A stretch of 8,920 nucleotides of DNA. Source: an uncultured Prevotella sp. (GTDB lineage: Bacteria; Bacteroidota; Bacteroidia; Bacteroidales; Bacteroidaceae). Each line of letters starts with the position of its first letter. Position 1 is the stretch's first letter. The stretch covers positions 1-8,920 of the forward strand of contig CAAHDP010000054.1 in the NCBI GenBank assembly GCA_900770515.1, given 5' to 3'. A model generated the notes under the pieces. That model saw only the letters and a list, made by a program, of their open reading frames with translations, did no database searches and was not told the DNA's origin. The position numbers were made by a program, and so were the translations under genes. Positions 1 to 6,682 of this stretch are shown here, in pieces.

Positions 1-1026
1 ATTGCCGCTATGCAGGGTGTAAAGGATGCAAACATTGATCTTGAAACAGAAGATTTGAACAACGTTGGTGTTGTATTCGGTGTAGGTATCGGTGGTATCA
101 AGACATTCGAGGATGAAGTGTCGTATTTCGCTACTCACGAGGAGAATGGTCCTAAGTTCAACCCATTCTTCATCCCTAAGATGATTGCTGATATCGCATC
201 TGGTCAGATTTCAATCCATTTCGGATTCCACGGACCAAACTATACCACAACATCTGCCTGCGCATCTTCTAGCAATGCATTGGCTGATGCCTTCAACCTG
301 ATTCGCTTGGGCAAGGCAAACATCATTGTTAGCGGTGGTGCCGAGGCTGCTATCTGCGCTTGTGGCGTAGGTGGTTTCAATGCCATGCATGCGTTGTCAA
401 CACGTAATGATGATCCTGAGCATGCTTCACGTCCATTCAGCGCTAGCCGCGATGGATTTATCATGGGCGAGGGTGCTGGCTGCTTGATTCTCGAGGAGCT
501 GGAGCACGCTAAGGCTCGTGGTGCGAAGATTTATGCTGAGATGGTAGGTGAGGGCGAGAGTGCCGACGCTTATCATATCACAGCTTCTCATCCAGAAGGT
601 CTCGGTGCCAAGCTCGTCATGGAGCGCGCACTTGCTGATGCCAATCTGAAGCCAGAGGACATTGACTACATCAATGTTCACGGTACATCTACTCACGTGG
701 GTGATATCTCTGAGGCTAAGGCTATCAAGGCAGTCTTCGGTGATGCAGCTTACAAGCTCAACATCAGTTCTACCAAGTCTATGACTGGTCACCTCCTCGG
801 TGCTGCTGGTGCAGTAGAGGCTATGGCCTGTGTTCTTAGTGTGAAGAACGATATCGTTCCTCCTACTATCAACCACGAAGAGGGTGACAACGATCCAGAG
901 CTCGATTACAACCTGAACTTCACATTCAACAAAGCTCAGAAGCGTGAGGTTCGTGCAGCATTGAGCAATACTTTCGGATTCGGTGGTCACAACTGCTGTG
1001 TAGTATTCAAGAAGTATGCTGAATAA
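1..1026 (+). CDS. fabF: 3-oxoacyl-[acyl-carrier-protein] synthase II, 5'-truncated by window edge
   Basis: This is the condensing enzyme of type II fatty-acid synthesis. It joins malonyl-ACP to a growing acyl-ACP in the cytosol. The frame is open from base 1 (Ile-Ala-Ala before the first Met at 10), so the gene starts upstream; about 75 N-terminal residues of a usual ~415 are missing. Counting Ile as residue 1, the nucleophile is Cys87 in TTTSACASSSNA, and the catalytic histidines are His227 (INVHGTST) and His264 (KSMTGHLLGAAGA), with Lys259. The Cys-His spacing of 140 residues equals that of E. coli FabF (163 to 303). The C-terminal TFGFGGHN loop is present. One oddity is His232 after HGTST, where E. 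coli FabF has Pro. The stop codon overlaps the start of rnc by 11 nt, an arrangement that favours translational coupling. FabB is the alternative, but FabF is the usual partner of rnc. Confidence 0.96.
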   Translation: MAAMQGVKDANIDLETEDLNNVGVVFGVGIGGIKTFEDEVSYFATHEENGPKFNPFFIPKMIADIASGQISIHFGFHGPNYTTTSACASSSNALADAFNLIRLGKANIIVSGGAEAAICACGVGGFNAMHALSTRNDDPEHASRPFSASRDGFIMGEGAGCLILEELEHAKARGAKIYAEMVGEGESADAYHITASHPEGLGAKLVMERALADANLKPEDIDYINVHGTSTHVGDISEAKAIKAVFGDAAYKLNISSTKSMTGHLLGAAGAVEAMACVLSVKNDIVPPTINHEEGDNDPELDYNLNFTFNKAQKREVRAALSNTFGFGGHNCCVVFKKYAE

Positions 1027-2113
1027 TTTTATAGATAGAATAAAGCTCTCTTTCCGCAAGGATAAAGAGCTTTATTTTTCTTTGTACGAAATCCTAGGTT
1101 TTTATCCCCACGACATCAGTTATTACAAGATGGCGCTGATGCACAAGAGCATCATGCACCGCAACGCCAAGGGCAAGCCCGTAAACAACGAGCGCCTGGA
1201 GTTCTTGGGTGATGCTGTTCTGGATGCCGTGGTGGGCGACATCGTGTACCAGCACTTCCCTGGCAAGCGTGAGGGATTCCTGACCAATACCCGAAGCAAG
1301 CTAGTGCAGCGCGACACGCTCAACAAGTTGGCCCAGGAGATGGGCATCAACCAACTCGTATTATCCAATGGTCACAGTTCTTCTCATAACAGTTACATGG
1401 GAGGAAATGCTTTCGAGGCGTTGGTTGGAGCTATCTATCTGGACCGCGGTTACGATGCCTGCATGCAATTCATGCAGAAGCGCATCCTGGCAAAAATGAT
1501 AAACATCGACAAGGTGGCTTACAAGGAGGTTAACTTCAAGAGCAAACTCATCGAATGGAGCCAGAAGAACCGTGTGAAGTTGGACTTCGTGATGCTGGGA
1601 CAGGAGAAGGATAAGAACGGCAGCCCTGTGTTCACCTATCAGGTGGTGATGGAAGGTGTGAAGGGTGGAGAAGGCAAGGGTTACTCCAAGAAGGAGAGCC
1701 AGCAGCTTGCATCTAAGCTCACCCTGGAGCGCTTGCGCAAGGAACCGCAGTATATTGAATCTGTGTTTACTGCCAAGGCCAACCGTACGAAGATGGAAGA
1801 GGAACCTGTGGAAGGTGTGCCTTCTACCGAGGTGAAGGAAGATTTCATCATCTCGCAGGAGGCAGAGAAGCAGGAGCCTGAAGTGAAGCACGTGAATGTT
1901 TTCAAGGAAGAGGTTTATTCCGAAAAGTCTTCTGCCGTTACAGAGAAGGCCGAGGAGATTGCTATCTCTGAAGAGCAGGTTGCTGTTCAGCAAACAGCCG
2001 GTGGAAACGACGAGTTTGACTTGAGCGACATCACGGCAGAGCCAAAGGAGATGACCCGAGAGGACATCATCGCTGCTGCCGAGGCAGCTGCTTTTGCAGA
2101 AGAGAGAGAATAG
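1016..2113 (+). CDS. rnc: Ribonuclease III with long acidic C-terminal tail
   Basis: RNase III is the cytosolic, Mg-dependent endonuclease that cuts double-stranded RNA in rRNA processing and mRNA turnover. The catalytic domain covers about residues 20-160. The signature NERLEFLGDAVLD (58-70) holds metal ligands Glu59, Glu62 and Asp66. The second motif is GGNAFEALVGAIYLD (129-143) with Glu134; the usual Asp three residues before it is Asn131 here. The dsRNA-binding domain spans about 173-242, from FKSKLIEW to GKGYSKKESQQLASKL. Residues 243-365 form a Glu-rich, low-complexity tail ending in a likely helix (TREDIIAAAEAAAFAEERE). The protein is 365 aa against about 225-250 for most relatives. 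The start at 1016 is kept because the residues after it (RIKLSFRKDKELYFSLYEILGFYP) look like the native N-terminus and the next Met is at residue 39, close to the HKS motif. It overlaps fabF by 11 nt. Confidence 0.95.
   Translation: MLNNFIDRIKLSFRKDKELYFSLYEILGFYPHDISYYKMALMHKSIMHRNAKGKPVNNERLEFLGDAVLDAVVGDIVYQHFPGKREGFLTNTRSKLVQRDTLNKLAQEMGINQLVLSNGHSSSHNSYMGGNAFEALVGAIYLDRGYDACMQFMQKRILAKMINIDKVAYKEVNFKSKLIEWSQKNRVKLDFVMLGQEKDKNGSPVFTYQVVMEGVKGGEGKGYSKKESQQLASKLTLERLRKEPQYIESVFTAKANRTKMEEEPVEGVPSTEVKEDFIISQEAEKQEPEVKHVNVFKEEVYSEKSSAVTEKAEEIAISEEQVAVQQTAGGNDEFDLSDITAEPKEMTREDIIAAAEAAAFAEERE
1037..1078 (+). promoter_or_regulatory. Terminator-like hairpin inside the start of rnc
   Basis: Positions 1037-1049 pair with 1066-1078 (13 pairs, one G-U). 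After a 3x3 internal loop, TCC (1053-1055) pairs with GGA (1060-1062) around a GCAA tetraloop of the GNRA class. All pairs share one register, so the whole forms a nearly symmetrical hairpin. The 3' arm merges into a T-rich tract (1071-1079). It begins 10 nt after the fabF stop and covers codons 8-21 of rnc. It could weaken transcription after fabF, or be bound or cut by RNase III itself, as happens in the E. coli rnc leader. The pairing is seen; the role is inferred, and the codons may impose part of it. Confidence 0.5.
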
Positions 2114-2156
2114 TTTTTATATCTCATAAGATATAACTAAGCTACATTAAAGAGAA

Positions 2157-2207
2157 ATACTCCCATGAGAAGGCATCATTGATGCGGCTCATGGGAGTAT
2201 TTTTTCT
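2157..2207 (+). terminator. Intrinsic terminator after rnc
   Basis: A perfect 13-bp outer stem (2157-2169 with 2188-2200) encloses an inner 5-bp stem (2173-2177 with 2181-2185) around an ATT loop. A T run follows directly (2200-2205). The element lies 43 nt after the rnc stop and 50 nt before the next promoter, so it should end the fabF-rnc transcript. The two-tier stem is longer than a minimal terminator. Confidence 0.9.
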
Positions 2208-2233
2208 TATTTGTATTAAAAAACAGTAAAAAC

Positions 2234-2265
2234 TTTCTCTATATCAAAAGATTGAATTACTTTTG
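2234..2265 (+). promoter_or_regulatory. Bacteroidota-type sigma-ABfr promoter for the GH3 gene
   Basis: TACTTTTG at 2258-2265 is an exact match to the Bacteroidota -7 consensus TAnnTTTG. TTTC at 2234-2237 matches three of four bases of the -33 element TTTG, with a 20-nt spacer. An A-rich stretch lies just upstream (2218-2233). Transcription should begin near 2270-2275, giving a leader of about 25 nt before the ATG at 2297. The placement between a terminator and the first gene of a co-directional set supports it. Confidence 0.78.
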
Positions 2266-2286
2266 CATCTACTTTATAAGGTATAT

Positions 2287-2298
2287 ATATCTAGATAT
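2287..2298. repeat. 12-bp perfect palindrome over the GH3 start codon
   Basis: ATATCTAGATAT is its own reverse complement and overlaps the first two bases of the ATG at 2297. It sits just downstream of the predicted transcription start, where an operator could act. The region is very AT-rich, so chance is a real alternative. Confidence 0.3.
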
Positions 2299-3805
2299 GA
2301 GTTTAACAACGATAGTAAGTAATGTTTTCAAGCCTCGCCAGAAGAGCTTGGAGAAGTATGTACATGATGCAGAGACATTGCAGCATGATGTACTGATGCG
2401 CCTTTTGGCATCGGGAAAAAACACCGAGTATGGTGTGAAGCATTTACTCAATACAACAAACAGTTACGAGAAGTTTGCCCAGAATGTGCCGGTCAACACC
2501 TACGAGGAATTGAAGGGGGATATCGACCGTATGCGACATGGTGAAAAGGATATCCTTTGGCCGGGACAGGTGAAGTGGTTTGCCAAATCTTCGGGTACCA
2601 CCAACGACAAGAGTAAGTTTATTCCTGTTTCGCAGGATGGATTGCAGAACATCCATTACAAAGGTGGCTTTGATGCCGTGGCATATTATCTGCGCAATAA
2701 TCCTAAGAGCAAGATTTTCGATGGCAAAAGCCTGATTCTCGGCGGTAGCCATTCGCCTAACTATAATGTGTCGGGCAGTCTGGTGGGCGACTTGAGCGCC
2801 ATTCTCATCGAGAATATCAATCCGCTTGCCAACATGGTGCGCGTGCCAAAGAAGGAGACAGCTCTGCTCAGCGACTTCGAGGTGAAGCGCGACCGCATTG
2901 CCCATGAAACCCTGAACAAGAACGTGACCAATATCTCGGGTGTCCCTAGCTGGATGCTCAGTGTGTTGGTGCGTGTGATGGAGCTTTCCGGCAAGAAGCA
3001 TCTGGAGGAAGTGTGGCCAAACCTGGAGGTGTTCTTCCATGGCGGCATCGCCTTCACGCCTTACCGCAAGCAGTATGAGCAACTCATCACTTCTCCTAAC
3101 ATGCATTATATGGAGACCTACAATGCCAGCGAGGGCTTCTTCGGCTTGCAGGACGACCCTGCAGACCCTGCCATGTCGCTCATGATAGATTACGACGTGT
3201 TCTACGAGTTCATCCCGATGGATGAGTTTGGCAGCGATAATCCTACCGTCGTTCCGCTTTGGGGCGTGGAAGTGGGCAAGAACTATGCCATGGTCATCAC
3301 CACATCCTGCGGCTTGTGGCGCTATATGATAGGCGATACGGTGCAGTTTACCAGCGTGAACCCATATAAGTTTGTCATCACGGGTCGTACCAAGTATTTC
3401 ATCAACGCCTTTGGCGAGGAACTGATCATGGATAATGCCGAAAAGGGATTGGCCTATGCTTGCGAGAAGACGGGAGCCCAGGTGGCTGAATATACCGCCG
3501 CTCCGGTTTATATGGATAGCAATGCCAAGTGCCGCCACCAGTGGCTCATCGAGTTCTCTCAGGAACCAGCCAGCCTGGATGAGTTCGCCCGATTGCTCGA
3601 CCAGAAGTTGCAGGAAATCAACAGCGATTACGAGGCGAAGCGATTCCACGACGTCACCCTGCAGCATCTGGAGATAGTCAAGGCTAAGCCGGGACTCTTC
3701 AACGAGTGGCTCAAGAGCAAGGGCAAGCTGGGTGGCCAGCACAAGATTCCTCGCCTGAGCAACAGTCGCAAGAACATAGATGAGATGCTCATCATGAACC
3801 AGTAA
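2297..3805 (+). CDS. GH3-family acyl-acid amido synthetase-like protein
   Basis: Members of the GH3 family (ANL adenylating superfamily) activate a carboxylic acid with ATP and, in plants, join it to an amino acid; bacterial members are mostly uncharacterised. All three nucleotide-binding motifs are visible: motif I SSGTTNDKSKFIPVS (98-112), motif II YNASEGFFGLQ (275-285), and motif III LWRYMIGDTVQF (340-351) followed by ITGRTKYFINAFGEEL (361-376). The C-terminal region ends with GGQHKIPRL, typical of the family. The 502-aa length is normal and no signal peptide is present, so it should be cytosolic. The ATG at 2297 is chosen over an in-frame TTG at 2252 because that TTG lies inside the predicted promoter, upstream of transcription start, and would add an atypical hydrophobic leader. 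It is the first gene of a four-gene co-directional set. The acid and amine substrates cannot be read from the sequence. Confidence 0.9.
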   Translation: MSLTTIVSNVFKPRQKSLEKYVHDAETLQHDVLMRLLASGKNTEYGVKHLLNTTNSYEKFAQNVPVNTYEELKGDIDRMRHGEKDILWPGQVKWFAKSSGTTNDKSKFIPVSQDGLQNIHYKGGFDAVAYYLRNNPKSKIFDGKSLILGGSHSPNYNVSGSLVGDLSAILIENINPLANMVRVPKKETALLSDFEVKRDRIAHETLNKNVTNISGVPSWMLSVLVRVMELSGKKHLEEVWPNLEVFFHGGIAFTPYRKQYEQLITSPNMHYMETYNASEGFFGLQDDPADPAMSLMIDYDVFYEFIPMDEFGSDNPTVVPLWGVEVGKNYAMVITTSCGLWRYMIGDTVQFTSVNPYKFVITGRTKYFINAFGEELIMDNAEKGLAYACEKTGAQVAEYTAAPVYMDSNAKCRHQWLIEFSQEPASLDEFARLLDQKLQEINSDYEAKRFHDVTLQHLEIVKAKPGLFNEWLKSKGKLGGQHKIPRLSNSRKNIDEMLIMNQ

Positions 3806-3868
3806 TACCTTTCTCTTCTTTCTGGCAGCAGATAGGAGAGGGGGGATACCTTAGAAATACAGATAATA

Positions 3869-5848
3869 ATGATGAATAAGAACGCTATAAAGAACCTGTT
3901 GGTGCATCGGATGAAGGCAAACTCCCTGTTTTTGCCCTTCTATCTGCTGGTCCTCCTGCTGTTGGCTTCCTGTGCCAAGATGGGACAGCCCGATGGCGGA
4001 TGGTTTGACGAGACTCCTCCCAAGGTGGTAGGAGCCACGCCGGGCGACGGTGCCACGAAAGTGAATCAGAAGAAAATCAATATCTACTTCGATGAGTTCA
4101 TCAAGCTGGATAATCCTTCTGAGAAGGTAGTGGTGTCGCCTCCGCAGCTGGAAGTGCCTGAAATCAAGGGAGGCGGAAAGCGAATCTCCATTTCGCTCGT
4201 CGATTCCCTCAAGCCCAACACCACCTACACCATCGACTTCTCGGATGCCATCAGCGATAACAACGAGGGCAATCCGATGGGAAACTATACCTACAGTTTC
4301 TCCACGGGCGAGGTGATTGATACCATGGAGGTGTCGGGATGTGTGCTCGAAGCCGAGAATCTGGAGCCTATCAAGGGCATCCTGGTGGGCTTGTATGCCG
4401 ACCATGCCGACTCTGCCTTCCGCACCAAGCCGATGCTGCGCGTGAGCCGCACCGACAGCCGTGGCCGCTTCGTCATCAAGGGTGTGGCGCCGGGTTCTTA
4501 TCGCATCTACGCCCTGCAGGATATGGACGGCAACTATATGTTCAATCAGAAGAGCGAGAAGATTGCTTTCTCACACGACATTATCGTGCCATCCAGCAAA
4601 CCGGATGTAAGGCAGGATACCACCTGGATAGATTCACTCCACATCAAGTCGATTGACCCTGTGAAATATACCCACTTCCTGCCAGACAACATCGTGCTGA
4701 AGGCTTTCACTGAGCCGCTTACAGACAGATATTTCCTGAAGGCAGAGCGGCAGAAGGCAAACAGTTTCTCGCTGTTCTTCAGTTATGGAGATTCCATCCT
4801 GCCACAGATCAAGGGACTTAACTTCGATGCCCAGGATGCTTTCCTGATAGAAGCATCCGAGAAGAAGGATACGATAACCTATTGGCTCAAGGATACGGCA
4901 TTGGTGAACCAGGACACTCTGCTCATGGACATCACCTATCGCATGACCGACAGTACGGGAGTGCTGGTCAACAAGACCGATTCCACCCAGGAAATCCTCT
5001 CCAAGGAACCATACGCCAAGCGAATGAAGGCTTTGGAAAAGGAGTTGGCTGCATGGACCAAGAAGCAGGAGAAAAAGAAGAAGAAGGGCGAACCATACGA
5101 TTCGGTGATGCAGGTAAAGCCGCTCGATGTGCAACTGAGCGTGTCATCGCAGCTGGATCCCGACAGGAACATCTTCTTCACCTTCCCAACTCCTCTGGCA
5201 AAGGCAGATACTGCCGCCATCCATCTTTATGCCAAGCATGATACCCTCTGGTATCGGGCACCGATGGAATTTCTGCCGGCAGGAAACAGAAGATATGAAC
5301 TGCGGGGCGAGTGGCGCCCGGATATAGAATACAGTCTGGAGGTAGATTCTGCTGCCTTTGAGGATATCTATGGATTGGCTTCCAAGCCTGTCAAGCAGGG
5401 CTTCAAGGTCAACTCGCTGGATACCTACGGCACCCTGCTGGTCAACATCACTTCGCTCCACGACCAGCCACTCCTGGTACAGCTTCTTGATTCCCAGGAT
5501 AAGATGGTGAAGCAGGTGAAGGCGGTGAATGGCGTGGCGGAGTTCTATTATCTGAAACCGCAGAAGTATTACATGCGTCTCATCGTAGATAGAAATGACA
5601 ATGGCGTGTGGGATACGGGCGATTACGACAAGGACCAGCAGGCTGAAGAGGTGTATTACTATCCGGAAGAGATAGAATGCAAGGCTAAGTGGGACCTTAC
5701 CGAAAGCTGGGATCCTACGGCTCGTGAACTCTCCCGACAGAAGCCGGGAGCCATCACCAAGCAGAAGCCAGACAAAGAGAAGAAAGTTAAAAACCAGAAT
5801 GCACAGCGTGCCGCCAAACTCGGCATCCAGTACATTCCTAAAATGTAA
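3869..5848 (+). CDS. Ig-like (SbsA/Big_5) domain lipoprotein
   Basis: This is a predicted envelope lipoprotein of unknown function, of a type common in Bacteroidota. A long hydrophobic segment (residues 19-33) ends in the lipobox LLASC with Cys35 as the lipidated residue. The first domain (about 48-147) is an SbsA-type Ig-like fold, from DETPPKVVGATPGDGATKV to YTYSFSTG. A carboxypeptidase-regulatory-like beta domain follows (about 153-240; DSRGRFVIKGVAPGSYRIY). Beta-rich segments span 256-365 and 415-515, split by a charged lysine-rich linker (380-408). The C-terminal domain (about 518-605) holds DRNDNGVWDTGDYD, which resembles a calcium-binding loop; DMDGNYMFN at 218-226 is a related motif. 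The tail (620-659) is basic. Starting at Met15 (3911) would give a shorter, more usual signal peptide with Cys at position 21, so the start is uncertain; 3869 or 3872 follow A-rich sequence favoured in this phylum. The 63-nt gap after the GH3 gene shows no convincing terminator. Confidence 0.85.
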   Translation: MMNKNAIKNLLVHRMKANSLFLPFYLLVLLLLASCAKMGQPDGGWFDETPPKVVGATPGDGATKVNQKKINIYFDEFIKLDNPSEKVVVSPPQLEVPEIKGGGKRISISLVDSLKPNTTYTIDFSDAISDNNEGNPMGNYTYSFSTGEVIDTMEVSGCVLEAENLEPIKGILVGLYADHADSAFRTKPMLRVSRTDSRGRFVIKGVAPGSYRIYALQDMDGNYMFNQKSEKIAFSHDIIVPSSKPDVRQDTTWIDSLHIKSIDPVKYTHFLPDNIVLKAFTEPLTDRYFLKAERQKANSFSLFFSYGDSILPQIKGLNFDAQDAFLIEASEKKDTITYWLKDTALVNQDTLLMDITYRMTDSTGVLVNKTDSTQEILSKEPYAKRMKALEKELAAWTKKQEKKKKKGEPYDSVMQVKPLDVQLSVSSQLDPDRNIFFTFPTPLAKADTAAIHLYAKHDTLWYRAPMEFLPAGNRRYELRGEWRPDIEYSLEVDSAAFEDIYGLASKPVKQGFKVNSLDTYGTLLVNITSLHDQPLLVQLLDSQDKMVKQVKAVNGVAEFYYLKPQKYYMRLIVDRNDNGVWDTGDYDKDQQAEEVYYYPEEIECKAKWDLTESWDPTARELSRQKPGAITKQKPDKEKKVKNQNAQRAAKLGIQYIPKM

Positions 5849-5854
5849 GAGGAT

Positions 5855-6667
5855 ATGAAGTTACTAAAGTCATTTATAGTAGCCATGTTGCTACTTTTGG
5901 TCAATACTTCTGTATCGGCCCAGTGTACTTTCCGTAATACGGCTTTTAAGTCGGGAGAATTCCTGACTTACAATCTCTATTACAACTGGAAGTTTGTATG
6001 GGTAAAGGCGGGCACAGCCAGCATGTCGGTGGTACAGACCACCCACAAGGGCAAGCCTGCCTATCGCGGTTCGCTTGTAACCCGTGGTAATAAGAAGGTG
6101 GACGATTTCTTCGTTCTCCGCGATACGTTGCTCTGCTATACAGGCACCGATATGGCTCCGATGTATTTCCGCAAGGGTGCCCGCGAAGGCAAGCGATATA
6201 CGGTGGATGAGGTTTTCTACAACTATGCGGGCGGCAAGTGCAATGTAAATTTGCATTATCAGAACAAGCACGGCGAGCATAAGTACAAGAAGGCTTCTTA
6301 CGACGACTGCGTATTCGACATGATGAACATCTTCCTGCGTGCCCGCAGCTTCGATCCAGCCAACTGGAAGAAGGGACACAGCGTAAGATTCCCTATCTGT
6401 GATGGTAACGGACGCACTCCTGCGCAGTTGAAGTTTGGCGGCAAGGTAACCGTGAAGGCGGATAATGGCATCAAGTATCGCTGCCTGCGCCTGGAATATA
6501 TGGAACTGAAGGACGAGAAATGGAAGAAGATAGTTGATTTCTACATCACCGATGATGACAACCATGTGCCAGTGCGTCTCGACATGTTCCTGAAGTTCGG
6601 TAGTGCCAAGGCATTCCTGGTGGGTGCCAAGGGAACCCGCAATCCGTTCAGTTCTATCGTGAAGTAA
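5855..6667 (+). CDS. Exported DUF3108 domain protein
   Basis: This is a 270-aa protein of unknown function. Residues 1-22 form a clear Sec signal peptide (MKLLKSFIVAMLLLLVNTSVSA), probably cut before Gln23, so the mature protein should lie in the periplasm. The mature part fits DUF3108: it opens with FKSGEFLTYNLYYNWKFVWV (31-50), a stretch typical of the family, and continues as predicted beta strands to LKFGSAKAFLVGAKG (246-260). Cys24 follows the cleavage site but the context is not a lipobox. The start is 6 nt after the stop of the lipoprotein gene, with GAGG-like sequence just before the ATG, so the two are probably co-translated. DUF3108 proteins are often described as envelope proteins, but no activity can be inferred here. 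Confidence 0.85.
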   Translation: MKLLKSFIVAMLLLLVNTSVSAQCTFRNTAFKSGEFLTYNLYYNWKFVWVKAGTASMSVVQTTHKGKPAYRGSLVTRGNKKVDDFFVLRDTLLCYTGTDMAPMYFRKGAREGKRYTVDEVFYNYAGGKCNVNLHYQNKHGEHKYKKASYDDCVFDMMNIFLRARSFDPANWKKGHSVRFPICDGNGRTPAQLKFGGKVTVKADNGIKYRCLRLEYMELKDEKWKKIVDFYITDDDNHVPVRLDMFLKFGSAKAFLVGAKGTRNPFSSIVK

Positions 6668-6682
6668 AAATCTCGAAGGTAA

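Noticed and set aside
427..1059. Minus-strand open frame opposite fabF and the rnc start
   Set aside because: Shadow frame; the plus strand encodes the conserved ketosynthase core here.
2117..2136. Small AT-rich hairpin (8-bp stem, CATA loop) right after the rnc stop
   Set aside because: It has only A-T pairs except one G-C and no T tract; the strong terminator 20 nt downstream explains transcript ending.
2444..3742. Long open frame (432 codons) on the minus strand opposite the GH3 gene
   Set aside because: It is fully antisense to a gene with clear family motifs, has no recognisable domain, and its composition (His/Leu/Ile-rich) is what reverse reading of this codon usage gives.
3806..3868. 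Possible promoter (TACCTTTC near 3806, TACCTTAG near 3847) before the lipoprotein gene
   Set aside because: Both match the -7 consensus imperfectly and neither has a TTTG-like -33 element at the right spacing, so a separate promoter is not supported.
5074..5090. A/G-rich run in the lipoprotein gene as a possible frameshift or slippage site
   Set aside because: It simply encodes a lysine-rich linker and the frame is continuous on both sides with domain content preserved.
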